Assembly (NCBI GenBank): GCA_951799445.1
Contig: OX637296.1
Coordinates: forward strand, 15,624,001 to 15,688,000
Source: Pseudisothecium myosuroides
Taxonomy: Eukaryota; Streptophyta; Bryopsida; Hypnales; Lembophyllaceae
DNA length: 64,000 bases
Reading direction: 5' to 3'
Shown piece by piece: positions 30,590-44,621 of the stretch (within the stretch, counting starts at the first letter, position 1; the number at the start of each line of letters is the position of its first letter). The position numbers were made by a program, and so were the translations under genes. The notes below the pieces were generated by a model, which was not told the origin of the DNA, did not search any database, and saw nothing but the letters and a program-made list of their open reading frames with translations.

Positions 30590-30840
30590 AATGTAATTTG
30601 AACTGGTATGCCCTGTGCCATTTCCACAGCTAAAATAAAAGTTATTTTTAAAAAAAAAAATTTGTTCATAAAAATTTCAAAATTCAAAAACTTTCACATC
30701 GTAGGTCCAAATGCCACAAAACAAAGCCCATGTACCCTTCCTCGGTGAGGGCTTTCCGTTGGTGCCAAGCACGTGATTGAGGGACGCATGGTCCATGAGA
30801 TCTCACTGTAACAAACAAAACAAACAAACAAACAAACAGT
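30590..30840 (+). repeat. SINE-like dispersed repeat B, copy 1
   Basis: Aligns with 46600-46835: shared CTxTGCCATT, AxCxAAAATAAAAGT, GGTxCAAA, TTCCTCxGTGAGGGCTTTCC and CTTxCxGTAACAAACAAA, ending in an (AAAC)n tail at about 30809-30838. A short element ending in a simple A-rich tail is typical of SINEs. The 5' part is poorly conserved between the copies. Confidence 0.55.
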
Positions 30841-31445
30841 CTTAAAGGTAGTGTTATATATATATATATACTTTAAGTTCTGTTTTCTTATTCATCTTAC
30901 TATGTAATTCTCAAAAAAATTGAGTTGGTTTAAATACACTTTAATACATTCCAAAGATTTTTTATTGTGGACATTTTTTGTTCTTATTTAGCTTCTCATA
31001 AGGACTTATTCCTATTAATGTGGTGTAGAAGAGTTTATTTTTGTAATGGCTTCAAGTTTGAGATGAAGCACTCTTGCATTGAAATTGCAATGGTTTGAAA
31101 AGCAATGTAACATCAATCAATTACCAATATGAGATTAAATTCATAATTTGCAACTTGAGTAATATGTTTCACAACTTGAACCTCAATGATTTTGATACTT
31201 TTTAGAACTTAAAACTGTCCAAGAAAAGTTTGAGTTCAAAGATAAATATCTATTGTATTCATTGAATTTACATGTATGAAACCTATTATAGTAAATTTTT
31301 TCCTTTTCCATGTTTTGATGGTGATATTGGTCCATAGATTCTATTCCCTTAAACATGGACTTGTTTCAATTTTTCCACACAATTATCCTTATCATTGCAA
31401 CATTCTTTGATTTTCTAACATTTTTTTGACTTCTATGCTTTTTTA

Positions 31446-32504
31446 CCCTAGAAGTTCTTTGACTATTTTTCACAAAAAAAATGTCCAAAACTGCCACTTT
31501 TTAGTGCATTGAGAACAATTGAAATATCCAAAACATTTTTAAACCTCTCAACTGTATAAAGTTGTACTAGAATACTACAAGAATTTGTAGAAAAAATTTC
31601 AGAACATTTGACTATATAGATTACAAGATTATAACATTTGAAGTTTGAAAAAATAAATTTTGGGCCCTACCCAATAGGGTTAGCATAGTTTGACCCAACT
31701 TTGTAGAAAAAGAGGCAATGATACAACTTTGGAAGCTCTGACCATTAGGTAGGTAGTCATGTTAGTTACTTGAATGCCAATTTCAAAGGATATAATTGAA
31801 GTGATAATATACAAAATCTTGCAATGAGAGGTTGTCCAAAAAATAGCGACTATGTGAGTAAGATTTCAAATTTTTTTAGGAAACTTATTTTTTGGAAGAA
31901 TCAAAATTCCAACAGTCAACACAAAAATTTCCTTCTCTAAATCAAGTACTCCCTTTGTTTTAAAATAATATCGGTGTTTCCTTTGTAAATACAAAGGGAA
32001 CACCGGTATTATTTTGAGATACAAGGAATACCAAAAAGAAAAAAGAAATGAACTTTTATGACTTTATACTAAAATTTGAACTAATGGTTTTAAAATTGTT
32101 CTAAAACTATCATTTTTAGTGCATTGAATGTTTTTTTTCAATTTCATTTATACATTATTGACCTATAATAATATAAAAATGTGAGGAAAAAAATTTGACT
32201 TATTCAACTTTATAGATTGCAAGATATAAGCATTCAAAAGTTAATGGAAAAATATTTACAACTTACTTGATTGTTTGCCTAATTTCTTGCCCTTTCTGTT
32301 AGTATGCTACCTAAATTGCCTCTAAACTTTCAAGTCTCATAATTTTACACCAAACATCTAATTGAAAAAAAATTACAACTAATCAAAGTTAATACAAGCA
32401 CTCATCTTTGGTAAAAAATTCACTTTCATCTATTCAAAAATGAATTTGCATGAACCTATTTGAGCCTTCAAAATGCTCCATGGGAGTTTATTGTCTTTTA
32501 GGGG
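31446..32504. mobile_element. TTAA-bounded non-autonomous element, E6 (tentative)
   Basis: The right end TTTTAGGGG-TTAA (TTAA at 32505-32508) matches the family. The left end near 31446 (CCCTAGAAGTTCTTTGAC...) aligns with the left end of E8 at 39709, including the following AAAACTGCCA block. It contains the small MITE at 31949-32028. No gene. Confidence 0.4.
31949..32028. mobile_element. Small foldback MITE, about 80 bp
   Basis: TA-flanked palindromic unit: left CTCCCTTTGTTTTAAAATAA, right TTATTTTGAGATACAAGGAA, centre TTTCCTTTGTAAATACAAAG. The core is shared with 7783-7860. Confidence 0.7.
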
Positions 32505-32789
32505 TTAATAACTTCTATTTAATGATATTGTAGATTGAATGCACTTTCTACAACTCCTAAACAAGTTTTTAGTATTGGTCAAGCTTGTTATAATTTTTTT
32601 TAATAATATTCATTGTTTTTTATACAAATTTTATATTCTCTAATTATAAAAGAAAAATTTTACATTTATTTTGTACTTGATTTGATGTTATATTTAATAA
32701 CTAGGGCTTAAAAAAACATCCCAAGAAGCACCAACAAGGGAAGAGACATTGCAAACACATTCATGATTGACACAAACATCCTAAAACAA

Positions 32790-32833
32790 AAATAAATAAA
32801 TAAATAAATATTTATTTATTTATATATTTATTT
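32790..32833. repeat. (AAAT)n/(ATTT)n palindromic microsatellite
   Basis: AAAT repeats pass directly into TTTA repeats, forming a simple AT palindrome. A similar AAAT run followed by (AT)n occurs at about 33640-33680. Confidence 0.9.
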
Positions 32834-33198
32834 CCCCCATCATCGATGCTGCCAATCAAAGTTTCTAAAAGGACATGACTTTTCACTAAAGTGGTCAAAA
32901 GATCCAACTAGATGCCTAGATGAACATGTGAATTTTTGTTTCTACAAGAACCTTAAAAGTCAATTATAGAACATTTTTTTGTCTACCATGACATTACAAG
33001 ATGATTGAACCTTTGAGTGCTCAACTATCCATTTAGTGGATGATGAATGTTGTAATTAAAAAGTGAACTTCATCCAATTAATATTCATTGTAAAAAGCTT
33101 CTCTAAAAAATCATTTAACATATCAACAAAAAGAGGAAACAAATCTCTACATGAATCAATCCACAATATAGACACATTAGAGCAATTTCAATGATTAA

Positions 33199-33811
33199 CC
33201 TCTTAAGGATCAAGGCATATTTTGGACAAAAATTGTCAAAAATTGACACTTTTCAAGGAAATTAAAAAAAAAATTAAAAAAAAAATTAAAAAAAAATTTT
33301 ATTTTAAATTCAACTATACAAACTTGTACTAAATTTCTATAAAAATGTGAGGAAAAAAATTTCAAAAACTTTGACCACACAAATTGGAAGATTATAGTGT
33401 TCAAAGTTTGAAGAATTTTTTTTCCCAACCTTACCCAACAGGGTCATCGGACTTTAATTCTCTCTTACAATAAGATTTTTGTACTATATATGATTATTAT
33501 TTTTTGATAGTTTGCATTCCTATATCATGTTAGTTAAACATATCTACCAAATTTCAAATTGATTAGAAGAGGAATTTTGCACATATTGCCTCAAAAGTTA
33601 TAGGTAGCATAGCTTTTGATTTGGACACCTAAGCAAGAAAAATAAATTAAATAAATAAATAAATATATATATATATATTTTTACACCAAGGGGGAATATA
33701 TTCACACCTTGTATCAAAATTTTGTAAACATTCAACCAAAATTAACTTTATATACAACTACCTAAAATTTTTTAGGTATGTTGTTGAATGGTTACTTGGT
33801 CCTTTAAGGGA
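33199..33811. mobile_element. TTAA-bounded non-autonomous element, E7 (tentative)
   Basis: Left TTAA-CCTCTTAAGGATCAAG (TTAA at 33195-33198). Right end near CTTGGTCCTTTAAGGGAC, whose complement GTCCCTTAAAGGACCAAG resembles the left end; the flanking TTAA is lost on the right. AT-rich and non-coding. Confidence 0.4.
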
Positions 33812-33929
33812 CGAAATATAAATTTCTGGAAGTAGTCTCACTATCCATAGTTCCATCACTTATGGGATACTACCAAAATTTTCATCCATTTCACCATTTT
33901 CCATCCACTTACCCACCTTTTCATCTAGT

Positions 33930-34486
33930 TCCAACTCTCGCTCCATTCTATAACAGCCCTTCCGCATCCGTGGCGGCGACCGCGGACATGCAACGTGACG
34001 ACCATCGCGGCCTCGCCACTCCTTCCTCTTCACTTCGGGAACAGCGCGTCGATCTTCACTTCTATTCGCGTGCACAAAATCTCGGCACTTTCGTTTCCCA
34101 TCCCCGGCCCGTTTTTTCTTTTTCTGTGTTTTCGTTTTTGCGCAAATTTTCCCGTGAGCACCCCCACGGCATCCGTCTCGGATGAATTGTGCACCCCAAA
34201 GCCTGGAGTGCAACCCGCAGCGATGATTTGCTCCCTCACTACAGTAAAAGTGTAAAATAGTGCGCACACTCCCTTTGACGGAAGCTAATAAGGGCCGTGA
34301 ATCACAGAGCTCAATGATCCGCTTGCCCGCGCGTGCAAGCCCACATTACTACTAAGAACTTGCGTGCACAGCTTATTTTTCCACTTGGGCTGCTGTCTGT
34401 CAGATCTGCGATTGTTGCTACTCGCCAGCGGCCTCGCCAGCGTCAGATCCGAGCTTTTCAAGAAGGTGCACGGAGTTTGGGACGCG
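33930..34486 (+). promoter_or_regulatory. GC-rich 5' flank of the UMP-CMP kinase gene
   Basis: Base composition changes abruptly from AT-rich repeats to GC-rich sequence about 550 bp before the start codon, as expected of promoter and 5' UTR. Open frames here (for example minus strand 33860-34267) show no known domain and arise from the composition. Confidence 0.5.
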
Positions 34487-36894
<2,408 letters not shown>

Positions 36895-38376
36895 AAAACG
36901 AAGGTTAGTTGCTGTTTTCGACTATTCAACCCTTGAAGGATCTGAGCATGATTTTCGCAGAATTTTATCTCCCCTGTTCCCGTGGTAACAAACAGAGATT
37001 GTGTACAGTTTTAGTCGTAATGATATTCATTTGGCTGAAAGATCATCTTGAGACATCTGTCCTGCTACCCAAATTGCTCTTGAAGTTTTAGAAATGTCTC
37101 TTGTACTTCGAATCTGCCGTCATATCCGGTGTTCCTGATATCTAATAAGAATGACCATCTTTATTGTCGATTAACTTTTGCCATGAAGATTCTGGATTTC
37201 ATTTAACTCAAGAACCACATCTGATCCCCTCGTCTGTGAAAGAAAAGTTCTTCATTAGTCTATGTGTAGTCATGAACGATTTTTCATAGGAGACATTTGA
37301 ATCCCTCACAATGCTAATCCAGAATGTTCTCATTGCAGCCTCTGATGTTGAATTGTGGTGATTGGCAGGAGCGAGGTAGCTTTTATTTAGTACGCATTTG
37401 ATTTACTTCTATATGGAGAGCATTTGGTAGGTGTACTTGTGGCACTATTTTATTTGTTCATGCCTCCATTTGGTTACCAAGGCAGCGCCCTTTAGCTTTG
37501 ACACACTCCTTGTCTTTTTTGGAGTTATGTGTGCTGTCGTTTCATAATCTTTGCAATCTATAATATCGCAGTTTAAGGCTGCTCCATCTTACAATGACGG
37601 GCATGAATTTGGAGCTTTTGACTGGCAATAATCCTATGTTATGACTTATGACTTCAAGTTTTGATCAATGGAGATTTCTACGTATCAACGCCTATAGCCC
37701 CGAGGCCTTTTTTCCATAAAAAGCACTCAAAACTGCCATTTCAAAGAGCAAAAAACTTTTTTTTTAAACTTTTTTTTTTTCATATCTAACTGTAGAATCT
37801 TGTACAAGATTGGTATAAAAATGTGTGGAAGAAATTTCAGAAACTTTGATCACAATATCAATGCCTTCTTGATGAGGTTCTTTTGAATTAAGATGATTTA
37901 TTATGGTTTTTGCAAACAGTGTACCATACTTCACGTACTCAACTCCTTTTGTGATTTGTTTTGGGGTCACATACACTCAAGTATTTTTTGTGATTGTCTT
38001 TGATGCAGTCCTCAAACATTTTAATGAATGTGTACAAATTAGTGTTGTAGAGTGTTTTGGTCAAAATAAAGTGCCCCATTCGAGTGTTCTGACTTTTGGC
38101 CCATCCAAGACATGTTTAGATGCATTTTTCACTGTGCATGGTGAGGATGCCAAAATACAATACACCATTTGCATGTAAAGCTTGGAAAGAACTTCACTTC
38201 TTTCAATGGAACAAAATCCAAGACACATTTTTTTCGATGAACTCTTTAACTTTTTTCAAAAGCTGAATGGAATGTCCCCACAGAAATAGTTATATTGACA
38301 TCCAATTCTTTTGGCTGTGCAAGAGCTCTTTTCTTTGGAGTTCCTTTCATAGCAATTTTTTTTTACTAACTTACTA
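36895..38376. other. Gene-free stretch 3' of the UMP-CMP kinase
   Basis: The first 600 bp are probably kinase 3' UTR and flank. Near 37690-37760 there is sequence similar to the interior of TTAA-type elements (CAAAACTGCCATTTC), but no clean end. The open frame 37903-38178 has no recognisable domain. Confidence 0.45.
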
Positions 38377-38948
38377 CTCCCTCTGTCCCACTAAAAACCT
38401 CCAAAACTCTTCCCTTTAAGAAATTAACTATATTTTCAATCAAAGTGCCCAAAATACATTCATTCAAGAATAAATAACCCATCCCTTAGATCTATGCAGA
38501 ATCTCAAGCTTAGACACTATCATTTAGGCATCCAAAATTCATGTCAAAAGTGTGATATTTGAACATATCTTATAATTGCTGCCAGCTCTGTCACTTTAGA
38601 TGATTTAAAGGGTGGTGTCTACAATGGGATTGTAATGACATGTTCTCCAACCTAAATATCCAAAAATAAAAAAACTATCCCACTTTATGATCAAATTTTA
38701 ATAGCACCAAAGTAGTCACTAAATAGGCTGTCAACACTACTATTTGACAAAGAAATTAGTACAAGGTGTCTCATATCGCCAAGGCCAAGCTTGCAAGGCC
38801 ACGGGAATGCTTTTTGATTGTCTCACTTGCCCCCACAAGGTTGTTCAATGTAACAAACACTCACTAAACAATCAAAAACACAAAAAGGAGCTTTTTAGTG
38901 GGACAAAAATTCTGCTTGATTTGGAGGTTTTTAGTGGGACGGAGGGAG
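38377..38948. mobile_element. Stowaway-like Tc1/mariner MITE, 572 bp
   Basis: Terminal inverted repeats of about 29 bp with one mismatch: CTCCCTCTGTCCCACTAAAA at the left, TTTTAGTGGGACGGAGGGAG at the right. TA flanks both sides (38375-38376 and 38949-38950). The CTCCCTCYGTCCC terminus is characteristic of plant Stowaway elements. No transposase frame; non-autonomous. Confidence 0.88.
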
Positions 38949-39084
38949 TACTTGTTTCTGTGCACTTTTTTTTACAATAATTTTAGCATCAACAATTCTT
39001 TTGCAAGAGCTACATCAAATTTGAATTGTGAAGCAATGCTAGTTGACTTTGAATGCCCTTCTTTCCCTCAGTGGATTGCAGTGG

Positions 39085-39360
39085 GTTTTTTTTCATTTTC
39101 CATGAAGTGGCAAAGTGGCGATATTAAATATTAAGGTGGTGCTCCAAGTTTCAACATTCATCCCCGTACTGGATAGGAAACATGATACTACGTATCTATA
39201 ATTCTATTTTCATTCATAATGTGGCGATTTCATCCAAGATTTTTCTTGAACTTGAAGTTTTTTGGCGATTTCATCCAAAATTTTACTAAAAATTTCCTAT
39301 AGGCTTGGTGCTAGGTCAAAAATTTTGGTGCAATTTTGCACCAAATCGCCAGAAAAAAAC
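39085..39360. repeat. Dispersed repeat C, copy 1
   Basis: Aligns with 58640-58935 in the same orientation; both begin near a T-run followed by ATGAAGTG and share GGTGGTGCTCCAA, TTTCAACATTCATCC and TTTGGTGCAATxTTGCxCCAAAT. Function and class unknown. Confidence 0.65.
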
Positions 39361-39708
39361 AAACTGGTGGATTGTTGTCTTTTCTATCTCCAATTCTTTC
39401 CCTTTGCAGGTTGTTACCTTTATTGTCTAAGACATGGTTAGTACCATTTATGGCGCTTTTTTTTGGCAAAATAGTTCCAGAAAAAAATAATTTGGCTAAA
39501 AAATGACCACAAGCCATGGAGTTTTTTGCTAAAAAACCTCAAATTTAATTAAAAATCTTAGATGAAATTGCTAGATTATGGATGAAAACAAAATTATGGA
39601 TATGTCATATGTACTAATGTGATATTTTTGGTCCAATATGTGGATGAATGTTGAATTTTAGAGCAATACTATTTCAGGTTTTATATTGGCACTTTGGCAC
39701 TTCATTAA

Positions 39709-40632
39709 TCCTTTAAGTTCTTTGACTATGTTTTTCCCCAAAATGCTCAAAAACTGCCATTTTTAGCACAAGTACCAAATTTTTGGGAAAACTAACATTT
39801 TCGGACACATGTAACTGTAGGATCTTGTATAAGATGGTTTGAGAAGATGTGGAAAAAATTTCAGAATTTTTCACGGTGTGGATTGCAAGATATTAGCATT
39901 TGAATTTACAAAAATCCTTTTCTTGGCCCAACCAAAAACCGGGTAGTTGCACTTCACAAGGTTGCATTTGTATGAAAAAATATAAAAAATGGTGGCTACT
40001 TTTTGGATTCATTCTTCAAGACAAGTTGGCTACATGTTTGAAAATTTTCATATCATTTGGAATTGTACAACATATAGGAAAAAATAGTAAGTAGAAAGAA
40101 GTAGAGAATGATTCAAAACTCTAAATTGTTAAGAAATTAAATATGGAATTGAAAAATGCCAATCCCAATGGTTGTAATATTGTAATAAACAATCTGAATC
40201 CTATGATTTTATTTTTTTTCAAAAATACTGAAAACTGAGTGAAATAAACGACTTCAAAGTTTATTTTAAAGTAGAGAATCCATAATTGCCCGCAAACTAA
40301 AATTCCTCATACTTTTGACTCATTGATCAAAATGGAATGATTCAAAGCTTTCCACATATATATAAATCTTAGAAAACCAATTTCAAATTTTTGTTTCTGG
40401 AAAGTGATTTTTTCTGATCGGCCCGGATTGCCCTGCTGAGAAACAATACACCAAATTAGGTCATAACTTTTGACTCATATTTTCAAATGTCATAAAATTT
40501 TGTTCACATGAAAGATATTCCTTTGCTCACAATTTCTATTAAATTTTGGGCCTAAAATATGCAAATTTATAGTCACATCTACCTGCAAAAGATTGCTATG
40601 TTGCTAAAAATAGTAGGCTGGTCCTTCAGGGG
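39709..40632. mobile_element. TTAA-bounded non-autonomous element, E8
   Basis: Left TTAA-TCCTTTAAGTTC (TTAA at 39705-39708); right GTCCTTCAGGGG-TTAA (TTAA at 40633-40636). Flanking TTAA on both sides, with weak inverted similarity inside the ends. Non-coding. Confidence 0.5.
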
Positions 40633-40636
40633 TTAA

Positions 40637-41441
40637 AAATGAAAAAGAAAACCATGGTGCCATTTCTCAAATCTTATTCATTACCACAATGAATTCATTA
40701 TCAAAAATTAGCATCAACAGAAAATTTTGCATTTTCAACCAAAGGACTTAAACCCTTCCAACCACAAGGAACGCGGTTAGTATTACCTCTCAACATGGTT
40801 GATTCTTATAACAACAAAAGCATAGAAATACTTCTTGTTGTTACTACTACTATTGCTACACAAATGCAAAAAACAAGAGAGAAGACTCAAAGTTGCAAAA
40901 ACAAAAATGATACCAATATGCTATGCTTACCTCAACTTACGTGCAATGCAACTCATTCCAAATACACCATTTTATTAAAGATTTAGAAAGTACAAATCAA
41001 AAACCACATTTCAACACAATGATTGAAGGCCTTTACAAAAGAATATACCCCATGTACCATATAATTTATTCATATACATCACGTATCATATAAAAAAACA
41101 AGATAAACATTACAGAACCTCACCAAGAGATGACATTAAATGGGTGAACCAAAAAGAAGGCTGCAAGTGAAGAGAGTTGCAATAAGAGTTGTAGACGAAA
41201 GCATCCGGGAATGTAAGGAAAGAGACAAAGTACCCTACCTCCTAATATGAACTGCCAACATCTCTCCGCTTTTCTCTCATTACAATACTAATCAACAATT
41301 TTATATAGAAAATTAAGATCAACAACATTGAGGGGATTCATTTTTTTCAAATTGAGATCGACAATATAGGGGGGCAATTTTTTTAAATTCAATTGGGAAG
41401 ACAAGGAGGGGGATGTTTCTTTTAAAGGAATAGTTAGTCTA
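40637..41441. other. Gene-free stretch
   Basis: AT-rich, no supported gene. The short frame at 40795-40986 has no known domain. Confidence 0.4.
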
Positions 41442-41665
41442 TAAGGTAGAGACACCCTCAAGCATTCGTGTACCCAATGGCGTCCCTTTCTAGAAAGGGA
41501 TGTCATTTCAGAACCTAAAAGTAGACATACCAGATATAGCTTACTAATTTTTGACTGAAATAATAAGCCATGTGTGGTCCACCTAAAACTGAGATTCAGA
41601 ATGGCACCCCTTCCTAGAAAGGGACGCTATTGGATATAGGAACGCCGTTGGGTGCCTCTACCTTA
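41442..41665. mobile_element. TA-flanked family element F4
   Basis: Left TAAGGTAGAGACACCC and right GGGTGCCTCTACCTTA are inverse with one mismatch. Inside is an inverted pair around TCCCTTTCTAGAAAGGGA and CCCTTCCTAGAAAGGGA. Non-coding. Confidence 0.65.
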
Positions 41666-42734
41666 ACCCAATAAGGACACCGCGGACCATAAGTGTTCGA
41701 TGAATGACAAGGGATTCTCCAATGTAGGACAAAACTACAACTATTCATCCTTGGAGTTTTTTGTGGAAAGTGGAGAACATCTACAATAATTTGACTTCCA
41801 ATGAGTACTTTTGGATTTTTTTATTCCAATGACTCACGGTTATACAATGCATGATTTCCAAGGTCACCCCCCACGTCCTTACAGGGTTAAAGTGAAATGT
41901 ACTTATGTTTTTTTGAACTCTATAGAATGTTTACAAGGAATCTACTGATAACCTAAACCATATAATATTTGCAAAGAATAAGCTAAACCCTTCAATTGTT
42001 AAGAGAGCTAATTCAAGAATCTGCCAACACTTGGGGAGATGAAAACAATCAAGTTTCCATGTATATAGTACAGGACACATTAGCATTCATTCATTATTCA
42101 GATTTCACATTTCCCATGAATCCTCACCATCGCCAGGCATGTTCTTCAACCCACCACTTCATCCCATTCCAATGTTAGTAAGTTACATTGGAATTGAATC
42201 CTCCGGAGAGCTACGGAAAAAGAAATATAAGACTAGAAAATTCGGAAGCATCAGCTGTCAGAGACCAACCACAGAATGTCAGTGGAGCAGTCCACTTTGT
42301 ACTGCCAAAGTAAAAGTCAACAAAAGAAGAACAGCCTCACACCATGGTCACCAAGTGGAGAGCATCCCAGCCCAAGTGACAGGATGACGATTCCACTGAA
42401 CGTTAGAACTCTGCACTTGTCGCAAATTTTCCATCTTGTATCAAATTGTATCCTCATTTACTATCTTTCACAGAAGCAGCAAATGCTTGAGCTCACTGAT
42501 CTCCATTGAGCCCCATTGAGTGAAAATTGGAGATTCAGTAGAGCCATACACCACGTCGATTCCGACCTACCCTAAAGGTTGTATTTGTTGCATAATATAG
42601 CTCTCTCTTCCAGGAACCAACACATTGACCGTAAAACGGCGACAAGCGATGGACCATAAGCATTATTAAGGTAACCAGTGTCGCCTTCATCAACTCAAAT
42701 ATTCCAAAAAAAAGAAGGGGAGAACAACAACACA

Positions 42735-44621
42735 TCAAGCAGCATACGGAGGATCGATCATCGCCCACTCAAAAACCTGCTCATACTGCAGCGCAGACCG
42801 AGTCCACGACATATCTTTCTCCATTCCCCGCAACTGCATCCTCGCCCAGCCTTCCTTATCATTCCTATACGCAAAGACCGATCCCCAAACACTTGTCACC
42901 ATCGCATCTTTTGTCAAGGGGGAGAATGTCCATCCTGTCCCACTCCCTTGGCCATTGTCAGCGTCCGGATTGTAATTATCAATGGTATCTCGCAGGCCCC
43001 CTGTAGCATGTGCAACAGGAATCGTCCCATACCGCATGGCGTACAGCTGGTTCAACCCACAAGGCTCAAACCTGGACGGCATGAGAAGAATGTCACAGCC
43101 TGCAGTAATCCTGTGCGCCACAGGGATGGAGAATCCCACCCAGCCCCGGAACTTCTCACTGTACTGCGTCTCCGCCCACTTCATCCACTTCTCCATCTCC
43201 GTGTCGCCACTCCCGAGCATGACGAGCTGCAAGTCGTCGGTCATAAGTTCATGTAAGCCCTCTTGCACAATGTCAGGTCCTTTCTGGTAATCCAATCTGC
43301 CAATGAAGCCGATGAGTGGAACCTCAGGACGAACTGGAAGCCCGAGCTCTCGCTGCAACGCAGCTTTGCATTCTGCTTTCCCTGATAAATCCCCAGCCGT
43401 GTAAGTTGCAGCGAGGTGACGGTCTGTTGAGGGGCTCCAGTCGTCGACATCCACGCCGTTCGTGATGCCGTTGATGACTGCCGCACGGCTACCGAGGAGC
43501 TTGTCGAGGCCGCATCCTCCTTCTGGTGTTGTAATCTCCCACGCGTAGCCTTGTGAGACTGTGAGAAGACGATCAGACGTGACGACCGCGCCTTTGAGGT
43601 GGTTCACGGCTTCGCCTTTGTCAAGGGCGTGGAGACGCGCCCATTCGGGAAACACCCACTCCAGGGCGCCATACCATTCCTGCGGGATGGCGAGGTTGGA
43701 GAAGCTCGTGGCTGCCTCCACGCCTTGGTGAGCAAGGTTGTGAATTGCTAAGATGCAGCGTGAGTTCACGTAGACGCCGTGGCGACGATACTTGGACGCG
43801 AGAAGGACTGGCACCAGGCCTGCGTGCCAGTCGTTCGCGACGAACACGCACTTCTCCCCGTAAGTGTACCCGCCGAGGGCGAGCACGAGGGGCGCCTCGC
43901 AAGCTGCGTGACAGAGGAGCGTGAAGCGGAACTGGTTGTCACCGAAGGTGCCGCGCGTGTCGCCGTAGGGCGTGCCTTGGCGGTGATAGGAAGAGTGGTC
44001 CACGAACACCCAGTCCACGCCTGCACGAAACTCGTGGAAGAACGCGACCTCGTGCGTGGCGCCGAAGCAGGTGATGGGGATGCGGCACTGGCAGTCGAAG
44101 GCGCCTTCGAAGTAAGCGTCCGTCACGCCGTTCATGTAGCGAGGGGAAACCACCATGACGCGGTGGCCGCGCTGCGCGAGCGCGATGGGGAGCGAGCCGC
44201 AGACGTCGCCGAGGCCGCCCGTCTTGGAATAAGGGGCCACTTCGGCGGAGACGAAGACGATGTTGAAGAGGGTTTTGGCGCGCTTGGTTTCATCGGAGTC
44301 GGCCAGGTCCTTGAGCATCTGCTCTTGCTCCTCGTTCCGCTCCGCCGGGCTGGTGGAGAAGGTGAGCGTTTCAGAGGTTTGGGGCCATGTGCCGATGGAC
44401 TCCACTGCGCTGCACCAGACGCGGTTGGTGCGACTACTGGCAATTAGGGCATACTTCGGAAGCCGCTGATGCTGCACCAGAGGCGCAATGCACGATTTCT
44501 TCAAGCGGAGAAGAGAGGCCGTTGCGCCATGGCCGCGGACACTGGTATCGATGTGCTTGGAGGAGGTCACCCCGACCGACACGCTCCTGCCGCAGCAGCT
44601 CATCACCTGGACTGCAGCCAT
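42735..44621 (-). CDS. SS1: Starch synthase I (GT5), chloroplast, intron-free
   Basis: Adds glucose from ADP-glucose to short alpha-1,4 chains of amylopectin in the plastid. The single open frame encodes 628 aa. Residues 1 to about 115 are a Ser/Thr/basic-rich transit peptide plus linker. The GT5 catalytic part starts at about 120 with NIVFVSAEVAPYSKTGGLGD (ADP-glucose motif KTGGL, K133). Then come HAACEAPLVLALGGYTYGEK, VNDWHAGL (read here as ANDWHAGL), IHNLAHQGVE, GYAWEITTPEGGCGL, VINGITNGVD, IGFIGRLDYQKG, ILLMPSRFEPCGLNQLYAMR and the second TGGL at about 540 (HATGGLRDT). These phrases are those of class I rather than granule-bound synthase. The start is the first ATG, followed directly by the transit peptide. 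Coding sequence is GC-rich. The absence of introns is odd, as SSI genes of seed plants have many. Confidence 0.93.
   Translation of the reverse strand: MAAVQVMSCCGRSVSVGVTSSKHIDTSVRGHGATASLLRLKKSCIAPLVQHQRLPKYALIASSRTNRVWCSAVESIGTWPQTSETLTFSTSPAERNEEQEQMLKDLADSDETKRAKTLFNIVFVSAEVAPYSKTGGLGDVCGSLPIALAQRGHRVMVVSPRYMNGVTDAYFEGAFDCQCRIPITCFGATHEVAFFHEFRAGVDWVFVDHSSYHRQGTPYGDTRGTFGDNQFRFTLLCHAACEAPLVLALGGYTYGEKCVFVANDWHAGLVPVLLASKYRRHGVYVNSRCILAIHNLAHQGVEAATSFSNLAIPQEWYGALEWVFPEWARLHALDKGEAVNHLKGAVVTSDRLLTVSQGYAWEITTPEGGCGLDKLLGSRAAVINGITNGVDVDDWSPSTDRHLAATYTAGDLSGKAECKAALQRELGLPVRPEVPLIGFIGRLDYQKGPDIVQEGLHELMTDDLQLVMLGSGDTEMEKWMKWAETQYSEKFRGWVGFSIPVAHRITAGCDILLMPSRFEPCGLNQLYAMRYGTIPVAHATGGLRDTIDNYNPDADNGQGSGTGWTFSPLTKDAMVTSVWGSVFAYRNDKEGWARMQLRGMEKDMSWTRSALQYEQVFEWAMIDPPYAA

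Noticed and set aside
33860..34267. Minus-strand 135-codon frame before the UMP-CMP kinase
   Set aside because: Lys/Arg-rich low-complexity frame in a GC-rich promoter region; nothing supports coding.
34364..34486. N-terminal extension of the UMP-CMP kinase as a transit peptide
   Set aside because: The frame is open upstream but has no ATG; the first in-frame ATG is at 34487 and the protein is then the usual length for the cytosolic enzyme.
43779..44447. Long plus-strand frame of 222 codons inside the starch synthase gene
   Set aside because: It is the antisense shadow of a GC-rich coding region; no domain is visible and the minus strand encodes an unmistakable starch synthase.
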